A stretch of DNA of 64,000 nt from Tolypeutes matacus (taxonomy: Eukaryota; Chordata; Mammalia; Cingulata; Chlamyphoridae), in contig JAKSZT010038599.1 of the NCBI GenBank assembly GCA_026826555.1, forward strand, positions 1,619,801-1,683,800, read 5' to 3'. Positions 44,895 to 57,700 of this stretch are shown in pieces; position 1 is the first letter of the stretch, and every line of letters starts with the position of its first letter. A program made the position numbers and the translations under genes. A model generated the notes under the pieces. The model was given only the letters and a program-made list of their open reading frames with translations. It did not search any database and was not told the DNA's origin.

Positions 44895-47800
44895 CGTTAA
44901 CATTGACCCCACAGAAATAAGAGAGATATTAAGAGGAACCTATGAACAAAGGTATGCCAAAAAACTAGACAATGTAGATGAAATGGACAAATTCCTAGAA
45001 ACACATGAAACACCTACACTGACTCTAGAAGAAATAGAAGACCTCAACAAACCAATCAGAAGTGAAGAGATTGAAACAGTCATCATAAACCTCCCAAAGA
45101 CGAAAAGCTCAGGACCAGGCAGCTCCACAGGTGAATTCTACCAATCATTCAAAGATCATCTAATATCAATCTTGCTCAAGTTCTTCCAAAATATTGAACA
45201 AGGAGGAAGTTACCAAACTCATTCTATGAAGCCAACATCACCCTAATACCAAAACCAGATAAAGATACTTCGATAAAAGAAAATTACAAACCAATACCAC
45301 TAATGAATATAGTTGCAAAATTCCTCAACAAAATTCTCGCAAACCTATGACAAAAGCACATTAAAAGAATTATACATCATGATCAAGTGGGCTTTATTCC
45401 ACATACGCAAGTGTGGTTCAACATAAGAAAATCAATTAGTGTATTAAACCACATTGATGTATTGAAGAAGAAAAATAACATGATCCTCTTGATTGATGCA
45501 GAAAAGGCATTTGACAAAATACAGCACCCTTTCTTGAAAAAACACTCCAAAATATATGAATATAAGGGAGCTTTTTCAATATGGTAAAGTACGTGTATGG
45601 AAAACCTATAGCTAGCATTATACTAAATGGTGAAAGACTGAAAGCTTACGTGCTGAGATGAGGAACAAGACAAAGATGCTCACTGTCACAACTGTTATTC
45701 AATATTGTGCTAGAATTTCTAACTAAAGCAATTAGGACAGACAAAGAAATAAAGAGCATCCAAATAGGAAAGGAAGAAGGAAAACTTTCAATATTTACAG
45801 ATGATATGATCTTACATTTAGAAGATCCTGAAAAATCCACAACAAAGCTACTAGAATAGTTCAGATAAGTGGTAAGATAAAAGATTAATACACAAGAATC
45901 CATAGCATTTCTCTATATTACTGATGTGCATTCTGAGGAGGAAATTAGAAAAAAATCCATTTATAATAGTGGATAAAAGTATTAAATATTTGAGAATAAA
46001 CTTAACCAAGGACATAAAGGATATGTATTCAGAAAACTATAAAATATTGCTAAAAGAAACCAAAGAAGACTTAAATAATTGGAAAGACATTCCATGTTCA
46101 TGGATTAGAATACTAAATTTCATTAAATTGCCAATTCTATACAAACTTATTTACAGATTCCATGCAATCATAAGAAAATTCCCTACAGCCTTTTTTGCAG
46201 AAATGTAAAAGCCAATTATCAAATTTATTTGGAAGGGTAAGTGGCCTTGAATAGCCAAAAAATGTCTTTAAAAAGAAGAATGAAGTTGGAGGACTCTCAC
46301 TTCCTGACTTAAAACATATTACTTAGCTAGAGTGGTGAAAACAGCATGGTGGAAGCAGATGTGGCTCAAACAGTTGGGCACCTGCCTACCACATGGGAGG
46401 TCTCGAGTTTGCATCCTAGTGCCTCCTAGAGAAGACAAGCAGATGCTGCAACTGCAAGGAGCTGGATGCTACACTAGCCTCAAAGAGCTAGATGCTACAC
46501 CTGCTGCAATGAGCAGATGCCTAAATAAGCAGAAGCCACAAGCCATCAGATGCCACAGCCCAGGGGGAGTGGAAGTAGCTCAGGCCATTGGACACTCACC
46601 TTCCATGTGGGAGGTCCTAGATTCAGTTCCTGGTGCCCCTGGAGAAGGTAAGCAAACAAAGAGCACACAGATGAGAAAACCTTCTGGGTGAGGGGGGAAT
46701 AAATAAAAACAAGTAAATATAAATCTTAAAAAAAAAAAACAAAAACAGCATGGTACTGGTATAAAGACACACAGATTGACCCATGGAATTGAATCAGTGA
46801 CTCAGAAATACACCATCAAATCTAGAGTCAAGTGACTTTTGACAAGGCTGTGAAGCCCTTCTAGATGGGTCAGACAAGTCTATTTAACAAATGGTGGTGG
46901 GACAACTGGATAGTCATATCCAAAAAGGAAAGAGGACCTCTATCTTACACCTTATACAAAAATTAAGTAAAAATGGATCAAAGACTTAAATATAAAAGTG
47001 ACACCCAAAAAACTCCTAGAAGAAAATATAGGACAACATTTTCAAGATCTTATGGAAGACTCTAGCTCTTAAACCTTACACCCAAAGCACAAGCAACTGA
47101 AGAAAATATAGATAAATTGCACCTCCTCAAAATTAAACACTTTTGCATTTCAAAGGACTTTGCCAAAAGAGTGAAAAGGCAGCCGACTTAATGGGAGAAA
47201 ATATGTGGCAATCACTTATCTGAGAAGGGTTTAACAGCCATTGTATATAAAGAAATCATACAACTCCATGATAAAAATACAAATTTAATGAGTTAAAAAA
47301 ATGACAAGACTTGAAAATACAATTGTCCAGAGAAGAAATACAAAAGGTGTAAAAACACATGAAAAAAATGGTCAACATCACTAGCAATTAGTGAAATACA
47401 AATCAAAACTACAATGAGATATCATTTCACACCTATTAAACTGGCCACTACTAAAAAGTCAGAAAACTGTAAGTGTTGGAGAGGATGTGGAGAAATAGGA
47501 ATGCTTATTCAGTGTTGATGGGAATGTAGAATGGTACAGACAATGTGGAGGACTGTTTGGCAGTTCCTAAGGAAGTTGAATATAGATTTTCCATGTGACC
47601 CTGCAATACCATTACTGGGTATATACCCAGAAGAACTGAGAGCAGAGACACGAACAGACATCTGCACACCAATGTTCATAGCAGCATTTATCATGGTTGC
47701 CAAAAGTTGGAAACAACACAAGTGTCCATCAAGTGATGAAAGGAAAATCAAATTGTGGCATATGCATACAATGGAATATTATGCAGCAGTAACAAGAAAT

Positions 47801-47905
47801 GAAGTCATGAATCATATGATAACATGGATGGACCTGGAGGACATTATGTTGATTGAAGCAAGCCAGACACAAAATTACAAATATTGTATGATTGTGCTAT
47901 TATGA
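44895..47905 (+). pseudogene. L1 ORF2 pseudogene (reverse transcriptase and C-terminal parts)
   Basis: ORF2 encodes the L1 endonuclease/reverse transcriptase. Here the endonuclease domain is missing and the rest is split over several frames. Recognisable pieces, in order: the stretch at 44983-45230 containing 'EEIEDLNKPIRSEEIE'; the RT motif '[17 protein letters not shown]' at 45480-45535; a '[19 protein letters not shown]' piece at 45660-45720; the active-site box at 45794-45805 reading FTDD where human L1 has FADD, so both aspartates are kept; and the C-terminal 'CDPAIPLLGIYPEE' and 'HTMEYYAAVTRNE' pieces at 47600-47810. Stops and frameshifts separate these blocks, and a SINE at 46351-46741 interrupts the frame. 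It is a dead copy. Confidence 0.9.
46351..46741 (+). mobile_element. Dimeric DAS-SINE inserted in L1 ORF2, 13-bp target duplication
   Basis: Two tRNA-like units occur in one element. The first reads 'tgtggctcaaacagttgggc' (A-box region) and 'ggtctcgagtttgcatcc' (B-box region). The second, from about 46564, reads 'aagtagctcaggccattgga' and 'ggtcctagattcagttcc'. Between them is a tract of repeated 'gctggatgctac'-like pieces. The tail is A-rich and ends in an A run at 46729-46739. The duplication AAAACAGCATGGT flanks it at 46338-46350 and 46742-46754, and the L1 text continues correctly after it. The 119-codon open frame across it is not a gene. Confidence 0.93.
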
Positions 47906-48507
47906 GCTACATATGTTATGCAAACTCATGGAGTTAATGATTACAGTATAGATCACCAGAAAATAGAATGTGGGTAGAGAGTGGAAAGCTGAGGTGAATC
48001 TGTACAGAATTGGTTAAAAGGTTGTTAGTAAATCTTTGGAAATGAATAAAAATGGCATAAGCATATCATAGTGTAAGTAACTAGCAGAGCTATTATATTG
48101 GTATATCAGTGGTTGAAAGGGTATGTTTAAGGTCACATATATTACTAGAAGAAAAGCTAATAAATGTAACATGGGACTGTATAACATAGTAAAACCTCAT
48201 GTAGAATACAAATATGGGTGATATGGCATATAAAAGACTGTTTTAACAAAATGTAAATATAAAAAACTAGAGAGACAGAAACAGAATAGCAGCCATGTTT
48301 GGCAGGGAAAGTATAGAGAGATTGAGAGGTGATGAGTTTTTGTTGTTAGTTTGTTAATTATTATTAGAATAATGAAAATGCTTTAAAAATGATTGAAGGG
48401 ATAATTGCACAACTATGTGATTATACAGAATACCATTGACTGTACTCTTTGGATGGATTTATGCTTTATTAATATATATCAAAAATTGATTTGTTGAAAA
48501 AAAAGCA

Positions 48508-49892
48508 TACAAAAAAATTACCCAGGAAATTATTCTAGTCCTGATGGTTTCCTAAGTAAATTTCTTTAAATTTTAGAAAAGAAAAAATTCAAATACTCTT
48601 GATAATTTCCAGAGCAAAATTATCAAGAGACACTCTAAATAATTTTTGAATTCATAATTACCTAAATATGAAAATGTATAAAAACTAGCACAATTAAAAA
48701 GAAAATATAGATATTATATATTCAGCTTACTGAGAAATATAACACAAACTCCTAACTAAATGTTTTGCAATTTGAATCCATTAATTGTTAGTTTCAACAG
48801 TTCTCCCATTTAATTGTTTCATGATATGTAAAAAAAATACCACAGGAAGAAACATGGTTTTGATAATGTATTTGTTCACCTAATGGTGGTATAAGATACT
48901 ATCATTGGGAACATCTGGGTGAATGGTACATGGAAACTACTATTTTTGCAATTTCTTGTAAGTTAATGATTACTTCAAAATAAAATGTAAAAAATCTGGA
49001 TGGTCTGATATGGAATGAAGAGTAATGTAAATTAAAATATTAGGATATATATTCACTATTAGCATTAGGGGATTGTCTGTGGAAGACTACACCACCTGAT
49101 GAGAATTGATAAAGTTTTAAGAATATTTATTTGAAAGCTAAGAGCTACCAAGTCAGCACAGACTTTAGGGGCCAAAATACCCATTAGAAGGAAAGTAGAG
49201 AGAGATGAAACTAATATTCATGAGTCTTTTCTCCTCAAGGTAGTTATTGAATTTTATTCAATGACTGAAAGTTTGAGAAGATGTGCAGAATTTATAGCAG
49301 TATTATAGTGCTGAGAAGGTCATGCTTGCAAAGATTGAAACCTGACTTGGAATCAGATCAATTTCTAATTGGTTTAAGATCATCAGTCCCTACTATATTT
49401 GTTGGTCTGAAGCAAAAGCAAATGTTCTCTGAGGGAACAATTTCCTCCAGATCCTCAAGTCTTTTATAAAAATTTTATACATAATGTGGTATTTTTAAAA
49501 ATGTGGTGTATTAGGGAAAAATAAACTTATGACTGACAACAAAGAGAGTTAAACACAATAAAGATACCACACAAGTGACTGGAAATTTGACACATAATTA
49601 ATATGTATGTAGAACAGACTACAAGGGAAAATTAAAACAAAGAATTAAATTATCATCATTGTAATGAAAATACCTCAATAGAATAGGGAATTAATAAATG
49701 GACTTAGCAGTTTAGTAATAGCTGAAAGGTAATTAAACTGGATGATAGAACAGAAAAAAAATGAAAGACTAAAGCATGTTGAGAAAATAATGAAAAAAAA
49801 AAAAAAATCTAAAATGAGAATAAATGACATAAGGGACCCAATAAATAAATCTAACTTTTGGTAAATTTGACTGTTACATATTGTGAGGAATA
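48508..49892. other. Unassigned A-rich sequence
   Basis: It may hold decayed LINE sequence. It contains the second copy of the 75-bp direct repeat at 49166-49242 and an A run at 49794-49807. No gene. Confidence 0.4.
49166..49242 (+). repeat. Dispersed direct repeat, second copy
   Basis: Partner of 43708-43782, same orientation, about 5.46 kb apart. Weaker similarity seems to continue for about 30 bases downstream. Confidence 0.7.
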
Positions 49893-49950
49893 ATGAGAGA
49901 GAGTGAGGGTGGAGAGAGAGAGGGAGAAAGAGACAGATAAAGAGAGAAAC
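49893..49950. repeat. (GA)n-rich purine tract
   Basis: Interrupted GA/GGGA repeats, nearly all purine on the plus strand. It sits next to the 5' end of retroposon copy B. Confidence 0.85.
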
Positions 49951-51378
49951 TTAAGCAGAAGAAAGTTTAAATGCTAATGGTTGCCACATTCTTTAATGGA
50001 GCACCAACAATCCCTGAAGTGCAGGGGCAATGACTGGCAAAGGAGGATGATCCATTGATGGGCCCCTGATATTTATAACTATGCTTATGAGTCTCTGCTC
50101 TTGAAATGGAAACTTAGCCTATTTTTGTGGGGTTCCTAAGAGTTGCCTCCTGAAAGCCTCCTTGTTGCTCAAATGTGGCCTCTCTCTAAGCCAAACTCAG
50201 CATATAAATGCATTACCTTCCCCCCAGTGTGGAACATGACTCCCTGGGATGAGCCTCCTTGGCACCAAGGTATTACTACCAAGCACTACCTAGCAATTTA
50301 AGTGGAAAAAGACCTCAAATAAAAGGGGGAAAAGGTAAAGACAAATGAATTTATATGGCTAAGAGACTTCAAAGTGAGTTGAGAGGTCATCCCAGAGGTA
50401 ACGCTTATGCAAATCTCAGCAGGATCTCATAGACTGCCAAAGTGGATACTTCCTCAAATGATGGGGCTCCTGAGGGCTCTGTATACACCCAGGTCCTAAG
50501 ACAGAGCAGATAGCTCTGGAATTTTGTTCCTTGCCAGTGGGACATACTTTGGAATTTGTGCTCTTGAGAGTGACAGAGTTGGACTCAATTATGGCTTCCC
50601 TACAAATGGCTCATCTTTCCCTTCTATTTGAACTATGCTTGGTGCTGGAATTTGTAGGTATATGTCTAAGAGACTGGAGTCTTTGGGCTGTCAATGTGCC
50701 AGCAGGGCCTGGAAACTCAGCAGAGTTGTAACACCTACTCTCCAGTTCATTGGACTTACCCTGGACAACTAACAAGAAGGTGAGGATTGACAACTACCAT
50801 ACCAAGGAAACAAAAGAGCCTACAGCTGGGAACAAGAGAGTCCCATCCATCAGCTGCATGGGATCGAAGACTCCTCTCAATTAGAGGTGAAGTGGACATC
50901 ACCATCCCAGAATCCTCAGGATTGGAGAATGAACTATGGACTAGAGTGGACTTATTGGTATTCTACTACAGACGTATTGTGATTCTAGCATTGGAAGAAA
51001 TTACAACATTGATGTGGAGCCAGTGGCCACTGGAGGCTCTGGGGGGCAGGGAGAAGGAAAAACAGGTGTAATATGGGGGCTTTCTCGGGACTTGGGAATG
51101 GTTCTGAATGACATTGCAATGACAGATGTGGGCCATTTTATATCATCACATAACATGCAGAACTGTGTAGGAGAAAGGGTAGACTACAATGTGAACTATC
51201 GCCCATGCTCAATGGCAAAACAGGTGCGTTTATCAATTGCAATGATTATGCCACACTAACGAAGAATGTTTATGTGGGAGAGTTTGGGAGATGGGAGTGG
51301 GGCTTATGGGATTCCTTATATTTTTTGTGTAACATATATGTAATCTAAGTATCTTTAAATATATATATATTATATATT
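49951..51378 (+). mobile_element. Unclassified poly(A) retroposon, copy B (sense)
   Basis: About 1.4 kb collinear with the reverse complement of 14165-15740. Shared blocks include 'cctccttgttgctcaaatgt' (50158), 'ctactctccagttcattgga' (50732), 'gacattgcaatgacagatg' (51109) and 'gattccttatattttttgtg' (51310). In copy A the 3' zone is L1-like ('caaatgtaccacactaatg'); here it is more worn ('gattatgccacactaacg'). The end is A/T-rich. The 60-94-codon frames inside (50531, 50611, 50787, 51014) are not obviously related to a known protein. It is probably non-autonomous. Confidence 0.7.
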
Positions 51379-53788
51379 AAAAAAAGGTTAAGAAACCCTG
51401 CTCTAAAGTATTTTTAGAACTTGTCTTCATCAAGTCTTTACATGATGGAATTACTTATGTCTCTAAAATCACTCATCTTTCTACCCATGTGCATCTAATA
51501 TGCCAATGATCCTTCTTCCTAGATATTCAATCATCTCTAGATCCAGTCTGGTCAGCAGTCTCAACTTGTTGGCTAATAAATATGACTTTATTTTTTCTTC
51601 AGTTACTGACATTACTATGAAAACTTTTTCATTGCTGCTGGATAGAATCTTACACTGGTTCTACCTCCATTGTTTTTATAATGTATATTGCATTTCCCAT
51701 GATCATTCATCTTTAGTTTAATTCTTTAATAACCAATTTTAAACAAAGAGCCCCTTTGTCATGTTTACTAGCAATAAAATAGTCATATCAACAAAAGGAT
51801 ACCTATATTAGACCTATGACCATTAAAACATTCAACAAACTCATGACACTTATTCAGGGTTTATTGACATTAAAGAATTATAAATTTTCTTAAAAATATA
51901 TGAACATTTTAATTTACAACATTTTCTTTCTTGTTAGGTGTTTACAGCTTAAAGTGTAAATGCTTTTACTCCTTCAACTCACTTTTCCTTGAATGCAAAT
52001 GGATGACACATTTAATAAAGTCCTGACTTCTCAGAGGTGCAATAAAAAAAGTAGGAGCTTAAAATATGTTCTTTTCAGAATATATTTTACATGCATTGAA
52101 AAAAATAACCTTATTTTTAAAATGTTGATGGGTAAATTTGAAAGAAAACCATGAAAAAGTTAGGCTTTGAAGTAAATGGAAATAGATGATGAAAATAAAT
52201 CTCTCTTGATTATACAACCATAAGGTAAGTAAAATCAATTAGTATGACTTCCATATGATAGCTTTTTCAGAAAACAGAGACAAAATAATAGCAGTAATGT
52301 AATAAGATAGCTAAAAATACTGGATAAACAAAAGGAAAAGAGGTTATGATCATCATTTTATAATATCTTTATCAGATCATCATGATCTCTAAACAGTAAT
52401 TTTTGGAACACACATTAGATAATGCTTATTTTTGAGTTTGAAATCTATATACAGACATTTTATTCAGTATAATAAGCAGATGCATCTGTAAGTGATTATA
52501 AGAATGAAAAACAATTGAAAGATAACTACATTGACTAAAGCAGGTAAAAGTTTTGGTGATTTTTTTTTAATAGTGTTGTCCTTTCTACACTCTTTAAATA
52601 TTCTAATGCAAGTTTATCTAAATACTCAAATATATTGAATAAACAAATATTCAAATATATCTAATACACAATTCTCTATTAATTGATATATCTATTTACA
52701 ATGAGATACCTTTATTTTGTTTGAAAAATATGTCTACAAATAGAGTTCTATGATACTGCAGTATTTAATTAGTAAATTGACCTATGATCTGCATGGCCAC
52801 AGAAAACTCACTACGAGATTCAGATCCAGATTCAGGATGAATTGGAAGAAATATTCCAATCTCTACTGGAATCATGTGTGTTTTGTTTTTTTTTTTTAAA
52901 GCAAGAAATAAAATAATTGAAACAAACTAAAATAGTTCATTTGGTATTTACAAGGGCCTCATATCTAGTATTTGGTAATAAATTCTGAACAAAGAACTTT
53001 AGTTTTGTTTAAGTGAAGACTAAGATAGTGAAAAATCTCTGCAAGTATATCCACACATTCTGTAGTATACACCACCTGACCAAAGCACTTGCAGACTTAC
53101 TTAATCTGTAACATTGTCATTATTATTACTTTAAAATATTCTGAAGACTGTATATTCAAACTTATACAAATATACCTACAGTACTAGAAAAAATTCGTAA
53201 TAAATCACCTTCTACTCATATGTACATGAGAAATTGGCACTCAGGTAGGTACTTGTATTAGCCAAAGAAAGACTGGAACATATATGAAGACTCCTGATGA
53301 TAAATGCATGTACTTGACACCATTTTCTCCACATAATGATTTCCGGTCATGTCATGATATACATTGATTTAGTGTCCATCTCACAACTTAGCTAGAGAAA
53401 ATGAGAAAAAAATTAAAGAAAATAAAACATTTTCTTGTTTCTTGACAGAGGGAAAACCTCTCTTTCTAGAAGATAAAAAAAAGAAGCAACATATCACAAC
53501 TTCCCATTATATTCCTCTGACTTACTCTACATTTGAATTAAAATCAATGCATATTTTGAAAACATTGTATAATAATTCAATAAATGATAATATTAATTTA
53601 ATAAGGACTACGATGCATCATTTGATGCATAAATATTTCTATGGAGGATATAGGTATTGATATATAACATTTCAAGTGGAAATTAGCATAAAAAATTGTA
53701 AAAGTTAAAATGTAATGGAGAAGCTACATACTGGAAGGGACAGCCGCTGAAGTGTTCTACTCTGCCGAAATTTAAAAAGACTCTAGAC
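51379..53788. other. Unassigned intergenic sequence
   Basis: About 2.4 kb, AT-rich, with T runs near 52560 and 52880. No family, gene or RNA recognised. Confidence 0.5.
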
Positions 53789-53987
53789 CAGGCGTTCTTA
53801 GACCTTTTTGTTCCACAGACCCCTTTGCCAGTCAGGTGAAAACCACCTACCCCTTACTAAGTCCACACTGTACTGTGTATTATTTAATAAATATATAACA
53901 CCTGCACCAACACATCCCCACAAGAATGTTTTTTTATTTCTATTTTATTTAAATTCAAGCTCATGGACACCTTGTTAAGAACTCCTG
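53789..53987. mobile_element. hAT-type miniature element with terminal inverted repeats
   Basis: The left end CAGGCGTTCTTAGACC and the right end, read in reverse complement as CAGGAGTTCTTAACAAGG, are matching terminal inverted repeats of the hAT/Charlie type. The 8 bases before the left end, CTCTAGAC (53781-53788), fit the nTCTAGAn target preference of hAT transposases. The right 8 bases no longer match. At 199 bp it has no transposase. Confidence 0.75.
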
Positions 53988-54612
53988 TCACTGCTGTCAA
54001 TGGTGAAATAGGGTGGGGGTAAAGTAGATGTCCAATGTGGTTTATTTTAAAGTCTTTTTTTTTTTTTTTTTGAAGATTACTAAGGCGTTTAATATGTATG
54101 TCTTCTCTACCTTCCATGAACACCCAGAATTTGATATTTAACCAAACCATCAAAAATGAGTGAGGCCAAAATATTTAGACCTGGAAAAATCCAGAAATTT
54201 TATCTCCTATACTCACTTTTAGTGATATACAATGACAGAGTAAATATTTCAAGGAGATGCAGGAGAGGATGAATCTAAACCAGAAACAGAGTAAAACAAA
54301 ATCCTCAACGGTAGCACTGTGCTCATTCTCATTATTCATTGGCTAACAAGTAAAAAAGAAACAATTAAAAACTCAAGGAAAACAAATTAAATCCTCATTT
54401 TCAGCATGGTGGCCAAATAATTTTCTAAAGCAGGTAGGAGAAGAAATAAAAGCATAAGTATATTATTTACAATGTTGTTGGTAACCAATAAAGATATTTG
54501 AATAGATATAGAAGTGATTCTCTGAGGATTAATAAAGAGTAGATGGGAGAAGATTTTTTTTTTAAATCTTTTTCGGTATTTTGCGATTTTTAATAAAAAA
54601 TGTATTACCTTG
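53988..54612. other. Unassigned sequence
   Basis: It contains a T run at about 54055-54071. No family or gene recognised. Confidence 0.5.
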
Positions 54613-54728
54613 CAGAGCGGTTATAGATCAAGTGGTTGAGTGCTTGCTTTACATGTATGAGATCCTGGGTTCAATCCTTGGTACCTCCTAAAAAAAGAAA
54701 AAAGAAAGAAAAAAGAAAAATATATATA
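54613..54728 (+). mobile_element. DAS-SINE (sense, single unit)
   Basis: 'atagatcaagtggttgagtg' (A-box region) and 'atcctgggttcaatccttgg' (B box), followed by 'tacctcctaaaaaaag' and an A-rich tail. TACCTTG occurs at 54606-54612 and 54729-54735 as a short target duplication. The tRNA-like head and tail agree with the antisense copies at 14537 and 18839. Confidence 0.9.
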
Positions 54729-54735
54729 TACCTTG

Positions 54736-57700
54736 TTAAATATCAAATGATGAAGCTGAGTCCTGAGTCTCACTTTCAACCCTAATAACTAAATAAGTTA
54801 AAATGAAAGCATAAAGAGAGAAGATTAATATATTGCTAGAAAGAATACGAAAATCATGTTATCAAAATCTTTCCTATAATTGGCATAAACCTTTGCATTC
54901 AAATGACAAATATCCTTTCTTCTCAATACCAGAAAACAACATGCTTTAATGCTACCGTGGCATTAAAGATTTTATGAATGCCATTGTTTTGTTGTTGTTG
55001 CTCATATTCACTCTGGAAATTTCACTCACTCATTATTTTCTTTTACTTTATGAATTTTAATTAGACATAGATATTGTTTTCCAGTTTGATTGCTTATGCT
55101 AAAGCCAACTGATTGAAATCTAAATTCTTTTCTAATCTTTTATTGTTGTTGATATTGATAACAATTGAGCGATTTCCACTTGGAACTTCCACTACTTTAT
55201 CAACCCTTATCTAGAGAAGAAGCTTCTAAAATGAAGCTATTTTTTTGTCTTGGCTATTTATTAACAGCAATTTGCAAGTAATCATTCATCCATACTCTTT
55301 GCCTTTCCTTCTCTCATTTAACATTTTATAACTTATTTTTCCTAATATCCAAAGAATGAAGAAAATGCCAGCACAGATGCTAGAAAAATTATACTGCTTT
55401 TTAATAAATAACTTTATATAAAACTTTGGAGCTTTTGCTTTCACTTTTAACACTTAATCTTTGTCACAATATATATGGTAGGAATAATTTTTTATTTTGC
55501 TATTTAGGAAATGGAGGTTTAAAGATTTTAATATTCATCTCAAATTCAAGTAACAATGCTGGATTTTGGGTTCTGCTCAGCCTGAGTCTGAAGCTCAAAA
55601 TATATCCTAACATTCATTGTCACCATGTGCTTGACTGAACTTTGAGTTCTTTGTTTTTTCACTAGCTTGTACATAGATCATGGTCAATAAACAATGAAAG
55701 AAATGGCTGGACATGTCCCTTGTCCTTAAATAGCATTCTGAAATAGCCATCCATCTGTTGATTCAAGTATTTGTGGGTAAAAATAAATGAGATACACCTG
55801 AGGTTTTCAAATTTCAAAAAACTTTCTTCAAATAAGCAGCGAATATCAGTTAAAAGTATAAGGTTTGAGGTGGGGCCAGAATACCTCTCATTAAACAGGC
55901 TACCAATGAACACCTTGGGGATTTTCTGAGATCCCATTTACAGTTCCCTATGGCTCTATATGTGAATATAAATTATGAATATACAGATCAAAAAGCAGGA
56001 GAGAAAGAGAAAGAAGAAATGGAGAAAACATTCACAGAGAAGTAAGTCAATACTGGAGACTCATAGTATCATGGAATATATGAGACTGGAGATGTGGCCT
56101 CAAAATTAAGAAGAATGTAATAAGCAATGAGAGAAGAGGGAAGAAATTCTGGGAAAGAGAGACAGAATGATAAAAACCAAACACAGAGGCAAGTAGGATA
56201 GAAACATCACCATGCCAGACAGAATAGGCACTTAATTTGTACTATACAGAAAGCAATTTCGTTTTTAAGCATTTTTAAAAGTCCATGGCCAATAAGCAAG
56301 TAATTTTTAACTTTATTTCATATGCTTTCCAGATCTTCTTATTTTCCTAAAATGATAATATTCCTAGCATGATAATATTCAAATTCTGGTATGATTCAGA
56401 ATATAAGAATAAAAGGAGTTGTTAAGAACAAAGGTGCTGGCTTTAATATATGGTTTTAAACCTGAACATTTCATTATCAACAAGAGCTTGCTAAAATGAT
56501 ATCACTGTTTTATTTTTGTTAAAAATGACAGTTCAGTAATTCTCTTGCATCAATCTTCTTATGCATTTTTGGAGTTACTTTTTTCATACCAATTAAATTC
56601 TAATGATGGAGACTTGCTGTCACATCCCCTTTCATCTGTTCCTAAATCAGTCATGTTTCAAATAAATTAATATTATAGAACCATAAATATTACTCTTCTA
56701 AAAACTAAATGACATATTTTTTAAGGTTATGTAATAAATCCGGATAAACTAACCCTGAATTGATTAGGTTAATTGATTCTTTTTCTCACGTGTATCACGG
56801 AGAATAGTAACACCTGAAATAAGTTTGTCAAAGATTTTATTCAATCACATGCAAATTAAGGCCATTGTTTCCAATGGTGCCCTTACAAGAATACTCTGCA
56901 AATTACCCAGCTGTGTATATTTAGAACAAGTACATAGTAAAGCTGATTGGGACTCATGGTTTGCACTTTGCTATCATTTCCAGTAAGTCTTCCATTCTTG
57001 ATATAGGCAAATTTGGACATCTACATAGAAAGATGATGTTTATTTTGAATTGTTTTATTAAAAAGATCTGTAGCATGATGTTGCCCAATTTTAGGTTAAA
57101 GTAAAGAGAGGCTCAGGGAATTATAATTACAATTTTATACAAATAAATCATAGGTGAGCTGATTATAGCTGTAATTTGATAAGTTCCATGTTGATCATAG
57201 AATACTCTAAAAGACTTCACTAAAGAATCATATTTTACTGCTCTGTTAAAAAATTTTTTCCATGTTTATTCAAGGTTTGAAAGCAACCTATAATTTTAGA
57301 AAGTTCTAGCAAGAGATTCAAATGGTATTTTCTGCCAAATAATGTAAGAATTGTGCTTCTATATTCAGCCAAAATGACTGAGAGAAACATTTATGTATAA
57401 TGGTCTACTTTAATTTGGTTTATGTTTTCTGATTTATTTACTACCTTTCATCTTTAGCATAGCCTTGCTGAATTCATTACAAATCTTTATACAGAACCTG
57501 AATATTTATCCATAGCTAATACAAATTTTCTCATCTTCACCCTTTGCTCCAAGTTTTCATGATGAAATTCTACCCATGCTTCTGCTAGCAAAACATCAAC
57601 TACTCTATGAAATTGTACTTCCCTCTTTCTTTATGTACGTATCATTGTGCTTTACCTATGCTTATTTTCTAATGAAAATATTTCCCCTTTAACTTTGTCA

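Larger units (their letters stand above)
44160..48507 (+). mobile_element. Decayed L1 element with internal deletion and nested SINE
   Basis: The right four-fifths is an L1 in sense orientation: ORF2 from about residue 390 onward (44895-47905), then a 3' UTR ending near 48500 with 'ttgcacaactatgtgatta' and an A run at 48500-48507. The left part (44160-44890) is richer in G and C and reads like an old L1 5' UTR ('ggggatccacagaccagga', 'ctgggataaaatccctggct'). ORF1 and the endonuclease part of ORF2 are missing between them, so there is probably an internal deletion. It cannot be active. Confidence 0.8.

Noticed and set aside
47531..47905. 124-codon frame with good protein-like composition as a functional gene
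   Set aside because: It is the C-terminal part of L1 ORF2 with upstream frames broken, so it is a relic.
49866..49960. CRISPR-like or array-like structure in the repeated GAGAG region
   Set aside because: It is a simple purine repeat without distinct spacers, in a mammalian sequence.
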